A stretch of DNA of 38,462 nt from Candidatus Komeilibacteria bacterium (lineage in GTDB: Bacteria; Patescibacteriota; Patescibacteriia; UBA1558; GWA2-36-10), in contig JABHYW010000014.1 of NCBI GenBank assembly GCA_018656655.1, forward strand, positions 1 to 38,462, read 5' to 3'. Made by a program: the position numbers and the translations under genes. Each line of letters starts with the position of its first letter. The stretch's first letter is position 1. Under the pieces are notes generated by a model, which saw nothing but the letters and a program-made list of their open reading frames with translations, had not been told where the DNA came from and did no database searches. Below, in pieces: positions 1 to 9,599 of the stretch.

Positions 1-1404
1 CTTAAGGTGTTCCCGACTAACGGCCTTGAGCCAAGTCAGAATTACAAAATATAATAATAAAGATAATGATAAAATAAATACTATATTATATGATCTCAAC
101 GTCCAAGCTATTAAAAAACTAAAAGCTCCAGCTAAAATACTTTTATATAAAACATTTAACTTTAGACTTATATTTATATTCTTTTTTATTACTCGCCAAG
201 CAAATATTACAATTAACCACTCTACAAATAAAGTCATATAAGCTGCTCCCCAATAAGAATACATTGGAATAAGTATAAAATAACCACCTAAAGCTATAAT
301 AGCAGACCAAAGAAAATACTTTATCATCTGTTTTTGGGCATTAATAGCTACTATTAGATAAATAAATAAAGTACCGAAAAATATTCCGACTGTAGCTAAT
401 ATTAATACATCTAATATTGCTCCCGAAGCGGCAAATTCTTGACCAGCTAATTTTATCATCAACGGCCTACTAATAAGCCAGGTACTAAAAAGCATAGCGA
501 TAGATAATATACTAAAAAAATTAAAACTGTGTTGGAAATTATCGTTTAGATCTTTTATTTTATTAGCAACCCAAGAAGCAGTAAAGATTGGTAAAATCAA
601 GGACATAAACATATGAGGAAAAGTAGCCATTACTTCTAAAACCCGATAAGGAGCTCCATAAAGACCAACTTCTTCAGGAGAACGATAGGCTGATAGAACT
701 AAAGTGTCTGCTTTAAAATATAATAAGTTTAATACTACTGTAATAGCTAATGGCCAGGAACGATGCCAAACGGTTCGCCAATATTTAAAATCCCAGGCTA
801 GTGATAATTTAGTATGCCGACGTATAAAAAATAACAGTAAAATAAATGACAAAGCCATGGTAAATGAATTGCCCAAAACTATAACCTTAAGAGAAAAACC
901 ATAAAAGAATAAGTAGAGTAAAAATCCAGCATAAAGAAATTTATTTACAAAATCTACAAAAGCTACTTTAGCCATATCTAATTTCTTAGAAAAGACCGCC
1001 GTCAAAGTGGTGATTAGGCTCTGAAAAAAGAATGTACCCATAAAAAATATAACTCCCGTCTTAACCGCTTGATCATAAGGAAAAAATTGAATAACCACTG
1101 GAATCAAAATTAACATCAAAAGAGAAGAGGCTAAGCGAATAGTAAATATATTATTTATTATCTTATTTTCACTAAGTTTGTCTTTAACTGAAGATATCTC
1201 TCTAAGCATTGCCATATAAAGACCCAGGTCTGCTAAAATAGCAAACAGCTGCACAAAAGCAAAGATAGTGGTGTAAAAACCAAAACCAGCCTGACCTAAC
1301 ATGCGGGTAATTAAAGCCAAAGAAAAAACGCCAATCAAAATATTGACGACTCTAATAGCTACCTGCCAAAGGGTGTTTGTGAATATTTTATTAACTGTAG
1401 ACAT
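1..1404 (-). CDS. Wzx/MATE-like polysaccharide flippase (C-terminus cut by window edge)
   Basis: An open frame runs from ATG at 1404-1402 to the window edge with no in-frame stop, giving 468 visible residues. The N-terminus reads MSTVNKIFTNTLWQVAIRVV and continues with LITRMLGQAGFGFYTTIFAF, the usual opening of oligosaccharide flippases of the Wzx/RfbX (MATE-like) superfamily. The remainder is a long run of hydrophobic segments separated by short basic loops, as expected for about 12-14 membrane helices. Family members are usually 430-520 residues, so little is missing. The presumed role is export of lipid-linked sugars across the membrane for surface polysaccharide. The start sits exactly at the predicted +1 of the promoter at 1411-1439, so the mRNA is probably leaderless. 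The substrate cannot be told. Confidence 0.8.
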   Translation of the reverse strand, partial: MSTVNKIFTNTLWQVAIRVVNILIGVFSLALITRMLGQAGFGFYTTIFAFVQLFAILADLGLYMAMLREISSVKDKLSENKIINNIFTIRLASSLLMLILIPVVIQFFPYDQAVKTGVIFFMGTFFFQSLITTLTAVFSKKLDMAKVAFVDFVNKFLYAGFLLYLFFYGFSLKVIVLGNSFTMALSFILLLFFIRRHTKLSLAWDFKYWRTVWHRSWPLAITVVLNLLYFKADTLVLSAYRSPEEVGLYGAPYRVLEVMATFPHMFMSLILPIFTASWVANKIKDLNDNFQHSFNFFSILSIAMLFSTWLISRPLMIKLAGQEFAASGAILDVLILATVGIFFGTLFIYLIVAINAQKQMIKYFLWSAIIALGGYFILIPMYSYWGAAYMTLFVEWLIVIFAWRVIKKNINISLKLNVLYKSILAGAFSFLIAWTLRSYNIVFILSLSLLLYFVILTWLKAVSREHLK

Positions 1405-1410
1405 GTTCAA

Positions 1411-1439
1411 ATTATACTAATAAAAACCGCCCCTAGCAA
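1411..1439 (-). promoter_or_regulatory. Predicted promoter for the flippase gene, overlapping the recA terminator
   Basis: On the minus strand TTGCTA (1439-1434), a 17-nt spacer and TATAAT (1416-1411). With standard spacing the +1 falls on the A of the flippase ATG at 1404. The -35 lies inside the second arm of the recA terminator hairpin. Confidence 0.55.
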
Positions 1440-1452
1440 GTTGCTAGGGGCG
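1421..1452 (-). terminator. Intrinsic terminator of recA
   Basis: A near-perfect inverted repeat (1428-1439 with 1441-1452, arm CGCCCCTAGCAA) is followed on the minus strand by GGTTTTTATT. It lies 13 nt after the recA stop. Confidence 0.85.
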
Positions 1453-1465
1453 CTTAACAAAATAT

Positions 1466-2476
1466 TTATTCTTCTTCAGAATTTTTACTTTCTTTCCAAA
1501 CCTTTTTTCTGAGTTCTGCTAACAATTTTTTATCGTTTTTCAAAAATGTCTTGGCGGTTTCACGACCTACTCCAAGCTTGATATCTCCGTAACTATAAGA
1601 GTTACCGGCCTTGGTAAGCACACCAAATGCCAGGCCTGTATCTAACATATCTCCTGCCACTGAAATACCTTCATTATACATGATGTCAAAAACCGTTGTT
1701 TTAAATGGCGCAGCTACTTTATTTTTCACAACTTTAGCTTTGACTTGATTACCGATAATTTTTTCTCCTTGTTTAATTACAGCGGCTCTTCTTACCTCAA
1801 TTCTCACAGAAGAATAAAATTTTAAAGCATTGCCACCAGTAGTTGTTTCTGGATTACCAAAAACTACACCAATTTTCATTCTAATCTGATTAATGAAAAC
1901 GACAGTAGTATTACTCTTATGGACAATTCCAGCTAATTTTCTAAGTGCTTGACTCATCAGTCTAGCTTGAAGACCCATATGAGAATCTCCCATATCACCT
2001 TCTATTTCCTTCTTTGGCACTAGGGCAGCTACAGAATCAATAACTATTACATCTACTCCACCAGATCTAACTAGTGTTTCTACAATTTCTAAAGCTTGCT
2101 CACCTGTGTCAGGCTGTGAAATCAACATCTTGTCTATATCTACACCGATTTTTTTAGCATATTCAGGGTCTAATGCATGCTCAGCGTCTACAAAAGCAGC
2201 TACTCCACCTTCTTTCTGTACTTCAGCTACTATGTGCTGAGCTAAAGTAGTTTTTCCAGAAGATTCTGGGCCATAAATTTCTATAATCCTGCCTCTGGGC
2301 ACACCTCCTACCCCTAAAGCAATATCAAGCGACAAACAGCCTGTACTAGTAGCGGCTACATCCATAGCCTTAGCATCACCTAGATTCATAATTGAACCTT
2401 CACCAAAACGCTCCCTTATTTGATCAATGGCATTTTTAACTCCTTGACCCACATCTTCCTTAGTCTTCTTAACCAT
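1466..2476 (-). CDS. recA: Recombinase RecA
   Basis: 336 residues, near the family norm of about 340-350. It polymerises on single-stranded DNA, pairs homologous strands and activates LexA-type cleavage. Visible features: N-terminal helix; Walker [10 protein letters not shown] at 69-77; Walker B with [20 protein letters not shown]; the [15 protein letters not shown] stretch; and DNA-binding loop L2 ([20 protein letters not shown]). The C-terminal domain ends in a short acidic tail. The ATG at 2476 is preceded by AAAGGA, one of the few clear Shine-Dalgarno sequences among the housekeeping genes here. It lies 62 nt downstream of the RodZ-like gene and has its own terminator. No recX follows. 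Identification is firm. Confidence 0.98.
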   Translation of the reverse strand: MVKKTKEDVGQGVKNAIDQIRERFGEGSIMNLGDAKAMDVAATSTGCLSLDIALGVGGVPRGRIIEIYGPESSGKTTLAQHIVAEVQKEGGVAAFVDAEHALDPEYAKKIGVDIDKMLISQPDTGEQALEIVETLVRSGGVDVIVIDSVAALVPKKEIEGDMGDSHMGLQARLMSQALRKLAGIVHKSNTTVVFINQIRMKIGVVFGNPETTTGGNALKFYSSVRIEVRRAAVIKQGEKIIGNQVKAKVVKNKVAAPFKTTVFDIMYNEGISVAGDMLDTGLAFGVLTKAGNSYSYGDIKLGVGRETAKTFLKNDKKLLAELRKKVWKESKNSEEE

Positions 2477-2538
2477 ACGTGTAATCCTTTCTTAGACAGC
2501 AAACTTGCCTGCTTAGGCTTGCCTTATTAATTATATTA

Positions 2539-3219
2539 TTATTCTAATGATTCTCGCAAAATAATGATTTCTATTATATTCACTTTACTATGTTTCTTTT
2601 TAGCACTTATTTCTAAATTATTCAAACCGTTTATCAAATTGATTGATTGACTAAACTTACCCTCCTCATCCAAGAATACCAATTCATTATTAATAGTCAA
2701 CTGTACCTCTGATTTAGTCTGCCCTTTTATGATGACACTGGACTCGGTAGTTTTAAAATTAGTACTTGGCTCAAAAATAATTACTTCGGGAGGGGATATA
2801 GTATTATTTATTTCCCAGCCTAAGTAAGCCAATAAAGTTAGTATTAATAAACTGACTCCTAAAAATTTTAACACCCTTGGCTTTAAAATGCTATAAGGGG
2901 AAATATTGTTAGACTTAACAACTGGATTAGATGCCTTGTGCAATTTATTATTAATAGATTTTTCTATTTTATAATCTACTAATAATTCATTGACTTGTAA
3001 ATCTAAAAAATTCCCATAAAGCTTCAACCAAGCTTTGGAATAAATATCTCCAGGTAATTTTTGATAATCACCTTCTTCTAATATCTCTAGATACTTTACT
3101 TGAATTTTAGTAGCTTCAGCGGCCTCTTCTAAACTAATTTCTTTGTCTAGTCTGGCTTGCCGTAACTTATCCGCTAAGTTTTGAGATCGATTTATCTTCT
3201 TCTGTCTAAAACTGGCCAT
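2539..3219 (-). CDS. RodZ-like membrane protein with N-terminal HTH domain
   Basis: 226 residues. Residues about 12-80 form a helix-turn-helix of the RodZ type (LADKLRQARLDKEISLEEAA, then IQVKYLEILEEGDYQKLPG and YSKAWLKLYGNFL). A linker leads to one transmembrane helix at about 117-135 (LKFLGVSLLILTLLAYLGWEI). The outer part is a small beta-rich domain (PEVIIFEPSTNFKTTESSVI and following), which resembles the bacterial Ig-like/glucodextranase-B fold. RodZ links MreB to the cell wall, but no mreB is in the window, so the cytoskeletal role is inference. It sits 8 nt downstream of ftsK and upstream of recA in one direction, probably one transcript. Related short RodZ-like proteins are common in Patescibacteria. 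Confidence 0.75.
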   Translation of the reverse strand: MASFRQKKINRSQNLADKLRQARLDKEISLEEAAEATKIQVKYLEILEEGDYQKLPGDIYSKAWLKLYGNFLDLQVNELLVDYKIEKSINNKLHKASNPVVKSNNISPYSILKPRVLKFLGVSLLILTLLAYLGWEINNTISPPEVIIFEPSTNFKTTESSVIIKGQTKSEVQLTINNELVFLDEEGKFSQSINLINGLNNLEISAKKKHSKVNIIEIIILRESLE

Positions 3220-3227
3220 AATTAATT

Positions 3228-5444
3228 TTACTTATCTTCTTCCTCTTCTTCATCAGAATCTTCTAGTTCCTCATCCATCTCTTCATTTTCCACTTCCTCC
3301 TCATCTAGGGGTGAATCAAAATTTTCTTCTAAGTCTTCTTGTGAAATCAAAACGCTTCTAGCTTTAGATCCCTCTGATGGACCAACCACTCCCATTTCTT
3401 CTAATATATCTAACAACCTTGCGGCTCTAGCATAACCAACTCTAAGCCTTCTTTGTAATAATGTAGCTGAAGCTTTGCCGGCCTTAATAACTACTTCTTT
3501 AGCATCTAAAGTTAAATCATCCTCAAAGTCTCCAGCGCCTCCAAAACCAGCCACAGCGCCTCCTTTTTTCTCTATAATACTTTCATTATATTCAGGCTCT
3601 TCTTTATCTTTTATAAAAGCAACTACATCATTAATTTCTTCATCTGATATATAAGCACCTTGAATACGGCGAGGCTTAGATAGATCGGCTGTCATAAATA
3701 GCATATCACCCTTACCAAGTAATTTCTCAGCTCCCGAACTATCTATAATAGTACGTGAATCCATAGACGAGGCTACTGCAAAAGCAATTCTAGAAGTAAT
3801 ATTTGCCTTAATAAGCCCAGTAATTACATCTACTGAAGGTCTTTGAGTAGCTAATATCAAATGAATACCAACTGCCCTAGCCATCTGAGCTAAAGACACT
3901 ACAGCTGCCTCAATTTCTTTAGCAGCTAAAGACATTAGAGCGGCAAACTCATCCACTATTATTACTATATATGGTATTTTATTAACTATAACTGCATTAT
4001 TATAAGCATCAATATTTCTCTTACCAGCTGCTTGAAGTAATTTATATCTTTCATGCATCTCATTAACTACCCAACGCAAAGCATTAATAGCTTTATCTGT
4101 ATCGTTAATCACTGGTGTAAGTAAATGCGGAATGTCGTTATATGAAGAAAGCTCTACTCTCTTTGGATCAATTAAAATAAACTTTAATTCGTCAGGTGAA
4201 TTCTGATATATCAAAGACAATATTACATTATTTATACAAACTGATTTCCCCGATCCAGTAGAACCAGCAATTAATAGATGGGGCATGGTAGCTAAATTGC
4301 CCATAATAGACTTACCTGCTACGTCTTTACCTAAAGATATATAAAGATTGTTTTTTCTTTTTTTATAGGTGTTACTTTCAAGAATTTCTCTAAGCTTTAC
4401 AATAGAAACTGATCTATTTGGTACTTCAATACCTACTAATGGTTTACCAGGGATAGGAGCCTCCATACGAAGTGGATGAGCAGCTAGAGCTAAAGCTAAA
4501 TCATTTTGCAAGGTCAGCATTTGTGAAAGTCGAACCCCTTCAGCTGGACGCAGAGTATATTGTGTAACAGTAGGTCCAACATTTACATCTCCCATCTCAA
4601 CTTCAATACCAAAATTTTCTAAAGTCTTTTGGATCTTATTCATATTAGCATCAACATCCCCTGAATCTGGCTTAGAATTTGATTTAGAAAGTAAATCAAC
4701 TGGTATAACGATTTTTTTTCTTGGTTTTTTAATTTCCTCTTCAGAGCCTTCCTCTTCTTCCATATCCTCATCTACCTCAAACTCCTGCTCCTCTTCTTCA
4801 TCCTCTTCAGAGCCTTCCTCTTCTTCCATATCCTCATCTACCTCAAACTCCTGCTCCTCTTCTTCATCCTCTTCTTCATATTCTTGATCTGGTAAAAATT
4901 TTTCTTTAATAATACCCAAGGCTTTAGCTTTAGTTATAATATCTGCAAAAGAAGTATTAAATCCTAAAAATATTCCAATAAATAACACAGCTAACAGAAT
5001 AACCATGGTTCCCCAAAATCCCAAAATACTAATACCTGGATGACTAATCAAATAACCAAGTGCTCCACCGCCTCGACCAGTATTAGCTATTTCAGAAAAT
5101 GTAAAATATCTTACAAAAAAATGTAATATTCCTGAAAAAGATACTAATATAAGAAAAAGGCCAATATAAGTAGCTACTCTTACTCCGTAAACTCCACTCC
5201 TTATTAAAAGATAGCCAAGCCATAATAAAATAACAATAAATAACCAAACACCTAGACCAAAGACGTAAGATAAGGCAAAATTAAGCATTCTACCAAAAGC
5301 ACCTGTCATATCAAATATAGACAAAACACTTAAAATAGCTAGTGTAAATATCAATATTATAAAAATAGCTTTTTTTGTTTCGGGATTTAAACCCAAAAAC
5401 TCATCGTCTTCTTCATAATAATCTCTTTTTTTTCTTCTAGCCAT
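3228..5444 (-). CDS. ftsK: FtsK/SpoIIIE-type DNA translocase
   Basis: About 738 residues from the ATG at 5444 (MARRKKRDYYEEDDEFLGL). An upstream ATG at 5483 and a TTG at 5513 would add 13 or 23 residues. 5444 is preferred because homologues begin with this basic stretch. The protein pumps chromosomal DNA through the division septum. N-terminal region: four or five membrane helices. Next comes a highly acidic linker containing a perfect tandem 22-residue repeat (see repeat at 4735-4874). The RecA-like motor follows, with Walker A IAGSTGSGKSV near residue 400, Walker B YIVIIVDEFAALM and ATQRPSVDVITGLIKANI. A C-terminal gamma winged helix (TLLQRRLRVGYARAARLLD) reads polar guide sequences. The extreme C-terminus is a second acidic tail. 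Shorter than E. coli FtsK, similar in size to SpoIIIE. Confidence 0.95.
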   Translation of the reverse strand: MARRKKRDYYEEDDEFLGLNPETKKAIFIILIFTLAILSVLSIFDMTGAFGRMLNFALSYVFGLGVWLFIVILLWLGYLLIRSGVYGVRVATYIGLFLILVSFSGILHFFVRYFTFSEIANTGRGGGALGYLISHPGISILGFWGTMVILLAVLFIGIFLGFNTSFADIITKAKALGIIKEKFLPDQEYEEEDEEEEQEFEVDEDMEEEEGSEEDEEEEQEFEVDEDMEEEEGSEEEIKKPRKKIVIPVDLLSKSNSKPDSGDVDANMNKIQKTLENFGIEVEMGDVNVGPTVTQYTLRPAEGVRLSQMLTLQNDLALALAAHPLRMEAPIPGKPLVGIEVPNRSVSIVKLREILESNTYKKRKNNLYISLGKDVAGKSIMGNLATMPHLLIAGSTGSGKSVCINNVILSLIYQNSPDELKFILIDPKRVELSSYNDIPHLLTPVINDTDKAINALRWVVNEMHERYKLLQAAGKRNIDAYNNAVIVNKIPYIVIIVDEFAALMSLAAKEIEAAVVSLAQMARAVGIHLILATQRPSVDVITGLIKANITSRIAFAVASSMDSRTIIDSSGAEKLLGKGDMLFMTADLSKPRRIQGAYISDEEINDVVAFIKDKEEPEYNESIIEKKGGAVAGFGGAGDFEDDLTLDAKEVVIKAGKASATLLQRRLRVGYARAARLLDILEEMGVVGPSEGSKARSVLISQEDLEENFDSPLDEEEVENEEMDEELEDSDEEEEEDK
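4735..4874. repeat. Perfect 66-bp tandem duplication inside ftsK
   Basis: 140 nt match themselves at a 66-bp offset without mismatch, i.e. about 2.1 copies. The unit encodes 22 residues in frame, including EQEFEVDEDMEEEEGSEEDE, within the acidic linker. Identity at the DNA level implies recent duplication or ongoing slippage. Confidence 0.95.
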
Positions 5445-5517
5445 TTCTTTTAGATTCTTTAATAAGTGTCTATATTTTAACATATCTGAAGATAAAAATA
5501 AATGCTTTAGCAAACAT

Positions 5518-5540
5518 AAAAACCCCCTAAATTAGGGGGC
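5518..5540 (-). terminator. Intrinsic terminator of rpoC
   Basis: CCCCCTA and TAGGGGG (minus strand) form a 7-bp stem with a tiny loop, followed by TTTTT on the minus strand. It lies 17 nt beyond the rpoC stop. Confidence 0.8.
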
Positions 5541-5556
5541 TTTCTAAATAAATGCT

Positions 5557-8500
5557 TTATTTTTTAGCTTCAAAGCCGGTACCAGCTGGAATCTTTCTAC
5601 CAATTATTACGTTTTCTTTAAGACCCTTCAAATAATCTACCTTGCCTGAAATAGCAGCGTCAATTAATACTCTAGCTGTTTCTTGAAAGGAAGCGGCTGA
5701 TAGGAAGGAGTCAGATGTTAAAGCAGCTTTGGTAATTCCTAGAAGTAATATATCTCCACTAGCCTTATCTCCTTTAGAACCAAGGTTAGCTTCCTCAAAC
5801 TGAGTAGACGTTACAACCTCTCCTGGTAAAAGCTCTGTATCACCAATTTCATTTATCAAAATTCTAGAAAACATTTGCTTAACAATTAATTCAACATGTT
5901 TATCATTTAAATTTTGACCCTGAGAAGCATAAATATGCTTAATCTCTTTGATAATATATTTTTGTACACTTAATTTACCTTTCAAAGCATATAATTCTTT
6001 CAATTCAATACTACCTTCGGTAATTTGCTGACCCTCACTAACAATATCTTTATTTTTTACCCAAATATTATAGCCCGCTGGAATAATAACCTCTTGCATA
6101 CTACCCTCTTTGCTAATGACCTTAAGAGTTTTAGCAGTTAATTTTATTACACCATCTAGCTTAGTACGAACCTTGTCTTTTTTATCCAGGAAGATTACTT
6201 GATCAGCTTCTACTTCTTGACCATCTTCAACCTTGGGCGTAATTCTCTCGCTCATTTCATATTCTTCTACTCTAATTTCTTGCGGTTTGATATTAATAAT
6301 TCTCTGCTCTTTAGAAATTAATTGATTATCATCATCAATATGTACTATACCTGAAATTGGAGCCAAAATTGACTTTTTCTTTGGTTGACGAGCTTCAAAT
6401 AATTCTTCTACGCGAGGTAAACCTTGAGTAATATCACTTTCAGCTACACCACCAGTATGGAAGGTTCTCATAGTAAGTTGAGTACCTGGCTCACCAATAC
6501 TTTGAGCAGCTACAATACCAACGGCTGTACCAATCTTTACTGGTTTATTGAAACCTAAATCAAAACCATAACATTTTTGACAAGCACCTCTAACAGATTT
6601 ACATGAAAGTAATGATCTAATCTTAATATAATCTGGATCAACTTTTCCAATATGTTCAGACAATTCTTTACTTACTAAAACGCCCTTTTTAATCAAAACT
6701 TTTTTAGTTTTTGGATCTACTATACTTTCTAATAATGTACGTCCAATAGATCGCTCCTCTAATGTTTCGTTTAGTTCTTTACTTTCTTCTTTGGTAATTA
6801 TTAAACCTTCTTTGTCTTTACAATCACTTTCTAAAATAACTACATCTTGAGACACATCTACTAAACGACGGGTAAGATAACCTGCGTTAGCAGTACGAAG
6901 AGCTGTATCGGATAAACCTTTACGAGTACCATGAGTAGAAATAAAGTATTCCAAAACATCTAAACCTTCTTGGAAATTAGCTTTAACTGGCAATTCAATA
7001 ATTTCACCAGCCGGATTAATTACCAAGCCTTTCATACCCATAATCTGAATTACTTGTGACATAGAACCACGAGCTCCAGAATTAATAATAGAGGCTACTG
7101 AATTTTTTGGATCAAATATAGCTTCAGCCTCTTTATATATTCTATTTTTTATTTCATTCCAGACCTCAATAACTTTAATATATCTTTCATTATTAGTTAA
7201 AAGACCTTGGTTGTATTGTTCTTTAATTTCCAATACCTTAGTTTCGCCTTCTTGAATTAAGGCTTTTTTACTCTTTAATTTTGGAATATCATCCATGCCC
7301 CAAGATGAGCCTGAAGCAGTGATGTATTTAAAAGCAATATCTTTAATCTCATCAAGTAAAACCACTGTTTTATCATGAGACAGGGTACGAAAAGCTAAAG
7401 CTACAATATCCTTTAAGCCTTTTTTATCTAAAAGATTATTTACATACTCCATCTCAGCTGGCAAAATTCTATTAAATAAAATTCTACCGACAGAAGTTTC
7501 TAATATTTCATTTTTAGCTCTAGCTACTCTTACTTTTATAAGATCTTGCAATCCAATTATTCCTAGAGCAAAAGCTTTCTCAGCCTCATCCTCATTAGTA
7601 AAAGCTTTTTTTACTTTTGCATCTGGATCAATATAAGTAAGATAATAACCACCCCAAACAATATCTTGGTTTGGTACAGCAACTGGATCACCTGTAGCTG
7701 GTTTCAATAAATTATTAGATGACAGCATTAAAGTCTTGGCCTCTTCTTTGGCCTCTTCAGTAAGAGGTACATGAACAGCCATTTGATCACCATCAAAGTC
7801 AGCATTAAAAGCAGAACATACTAATGGGTGAAGTTGAATAGCCTTACCCTCAATAAGAGTTGGTTGAAAAGCTTGGATACCAAGACGATGTAAAGTAGGG
7901 GCACGATTTAACATCACATGAGCACCCACAACCACATCTTCAAGTATAGCCCAAACTTCTGGATGTCTAGCTTCAATATATCTATTGGCAGACCTAACAT
8001 TATGTACTAATTCTTGTTTAATTAATTGAGAGATTACAAATGGTCTAAATAATTCTAAAGCCATTGTTTTTGGTAGACCACATTGATAAATTTTAAGATG
8101 AGGACCAACTACAATTACAGAACGGCCAGAATAGTCAACACGCTTACCAAGTAAGTTCTGTCTAAAACGACCTTGCTTACCTTTTAACATGTCAGCAATA
8201 CTCTTTAGAGATCTTTTTTGTCCAGTAGAAGCGGTTACTGTTTTACCTTGACGAGCATTATTATCAATCAAAGCATCTACAGCCTCTTGTAGCATTCTTT
8301 TTTCATTTCTTTGAATTACTTCTGGTGCACTCAAATTTTTCAATCTCTTAAGACGATTATTTCTATTAATTACTCTTCTATATAAGTCATTCAAGTCAGA
8401 AGAAGCAAAACGTCCGCCATCTAATTGAACCATTGGTCTTAAATCTGGAGGAATAACTGGAATAGCAGTCATAATCATCCACTCTGGATGTATGCCGTTA

Positions 8501-9444
8501 GTTAATAAACTTTTAACTAACCTAGAACGTCTAATTAGTTTCTTTCTCTTAGAAGCAATAGAATTGTCTATCTCCTCTTCTAATGATTCATATAATTTCT
8601 TCAAATTTACTTTCTTCAATAAATCTCTGATGCCTTCAGCACCAATACTAGCTTCAAAAACATGACCATAACGTAAAGCTAGCTCTTGATATTTTGTTTC
8701 AGATATAATTTGGAGCATCTTAAGCTCACGAAGTTCTTTAAGAGCTGTGTCAGCAGCATCTTCTAGAGTTTTTACTTTATCAACCTTAGCTACATTAAGA
8801 TTCAGCAAATCCTGCTCGATTTGTTTATTAACTTTAACTTTATCTTGACCGTCAGCAACTAGTTTATTCTTAGTATTATTTAATTCTTGAATTCTTTGAC
8901 TAAATTCATTATCAATTTGCTTACGTTTATTTTTAAGCTCCCCTTTAATTTGTTCAATAGTCTCTTTACGGGCAGGCTCATCAACGTGAGTTAAAATAAA
9001 ACTAGCAAAGTATATTACCTTTTCAAGAGCTTGAATACTTAAATCAAGTACTAAGCCAATCTTTGATGGAATGCCACGTAAAAACCAAATATGTGATACT
9101 GGAGCAGCTAATTCAATATGCCCCATTCTCTCACGACGTACAACCGCTCGAGTAACCTCTACGCCACATTTATCACAAGTAATTCCTTTATAACGAATTC
9201 TTTTATATTTACCACAATAACACTCCCAATCTTTAGTGGGTCCAAATATTTTTTCACAAAATAAGCCATCTTTCTCTGGTTTTTGAGTACGATAATTAAT
9301 GGTCTCTGGCTTCACTACTTCGCCGTGTGACCACTCATGAATATCTTCAGGAGAGGCTAATCTTAATTTAATAGCGTCAAACTCTAAGACAGTAGTTTTG
9401 TCTCGAGCCATGAAGGTTGTTTTTGTTGATGATGGAGTAGGCAT
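5557..9444 (-). CDS. rpoC: RNA polymerase subunit beta'
   Basis: 1295 residues. This is the catalytic beta' subunit of RNA polymerase. Visible features: N-terminal zinc site CYCGKYKR...CDKCGV; clamp region with [20 protein letters not shown]; the switch and rudder region; the Mg-binding [12 protein letters not shown] near residue 550; the bridge-helix/trigger-loop block ([39 protein letters not shown]); and a second zinc site ([14 protein letters not shown]). The C-terminus contains [20 protein letters not shown] second Met at residue 12 ([11 protein letters not shown]) is an alternative start. rpoB lies 155 nt upstream, so the usual rpoB-rpoC order is kept. An rplJL-type cluster is not upstream. 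Confidence 0.98.
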   Translation of the reverse strand: MPTPSSTKTTFMARDKTTVLEFDAIKLRLASPEDIHEWSHGEVVKPETINYRTQKPEKDGLFCEKIFGPTKDWECYCGKYKRIRYKGITCDKCGVEVTRAVVRRERMGHIELAAPVSHIWFLRGIPSKIGLVLDLSIQALEKVIYFASFILTHVDEPARKETIEQIKGELKNKRKQIDNEFSQRIQELNNTKNKLVADGQDKVKVNKQIEQDLLNLNVAKVDKVKTLEDAADTALKELRELKMLQIISETKYQELALRYGHVFEASIGAEGIRDLLKKVNLKKLYESLEEEIDNSIASKRKKLIRRSRLVKSLLTNGIHPEWMIMTAIPVIPPDLRPMVQLDGGRFASSDLNDLYRRVINRNNRLKRLKNLSAPEVIQRNEKRMLQEAVDALIDNNARQGKTVTASTGQKRSLKSIADMLKGKQGRFRQNLLGKRVDYSGRSVIVVGPHLKIYQCGLPKTMALELFRPFVISQLIKQELVHNVRSANRYIEARHPEVWAILEDVVVGAHVMLNRAPTLHRLGIQAFQPTLIEGKAIQLHPLVCSAFNADFDGDQMAVHVPLTEEAKEEAKTLMLSSNNLLKPATGDPVAVPNQDIVWGGYYLTYIDPDAKVKKAFTNEDEAEKAFALGIIGLQDLIKVRVARAKNEILETSVGRILFNRILPAEMEYVNNLLDKKGLKDIVALAFRTLSHDKTVVLLDEIKDIAFKYITASGSSWGMDDIPKLKSKKALIQEGETKVLEIKEQYNQGLLTNNERYIKVIEVWNEIKNRIYKEAEAIFDPKNSVASIINSGARGSMSQVIQIMGMKGLVINPAGEIIELPVKANFQEGLDVLEYFISTHGTRKGLSDTALRTANAGYLTRRLVDVSQDVVILESDCKDKEGLIITKEESKELNETLEERSIGRTLLESIVDPKTKKVLIKKGVLVSKELSEHIGKVDPDYIKIRSLLSCKSVRGACQKCYGFDLGFNKPVKIGTAVGIVAAQSIGEPGTQLTMRTFHTGGVAESDITQGLPRVEELFEARQPKKKSILAPISGIVHIDDDNQLISKEQRIINIKPQEIRVEEYEMSERITPKVEDGQEVEADQVIFLDKKDKVRTKLDGVIKLTAKTLKVISKEGSMQEVIIPAGYNIWVKNKDIVSEGQQITEGSIELKELYALKGKLSVQKYIIKEIKHIYASQGQNLNDKHVELIVKQMFSRILINEIGDTELLPGEVVTSTQFEEANLGSKGDKASGDILLLGITKAALTSDSFLSAASFQETARVLIDAAISGKVDYLKGLKENVIIGRKIPAGTGFEAKK

Positions 9445-9599
9445 ATATATTTGAGTTAAAAGTTGTAAAGTTTATAAAGTTGTAAAGTTAAAGTGTCTTT
9501 TAAAAAATGATTAGACTATATCATAGAGTTTAAAGTATTTTATTTTTATATAGCCGTTCACTTTTAAACTTTGGACTTTCTGACTTTTGAACTAATGTA
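9445..9599. other. rpoB-rpoC spacer with repeated AAAGT/ACTTT words
   Basis: 155 nt, unusually long for an rpoB-rpoC junction. It has a 14-nt direct repeat (AAAGTTGTAAAGTT at 9459-9472 and 9476-9489). AAAGTTAAAGTG at 9484-9495 is largely complementary to CACTTTTAAACTTT at 9559-9572, so the spacer could fold as a long hairpin. No clear terminator or promoter was found. Confidence 0.5.

Noticed and set aside
26-904. Short plus-strand ORFs at 26-241 and 704-904
   Set aside because: They lie antisense inside the long flippase frame, have no ribosome binding site and no recognisable product.
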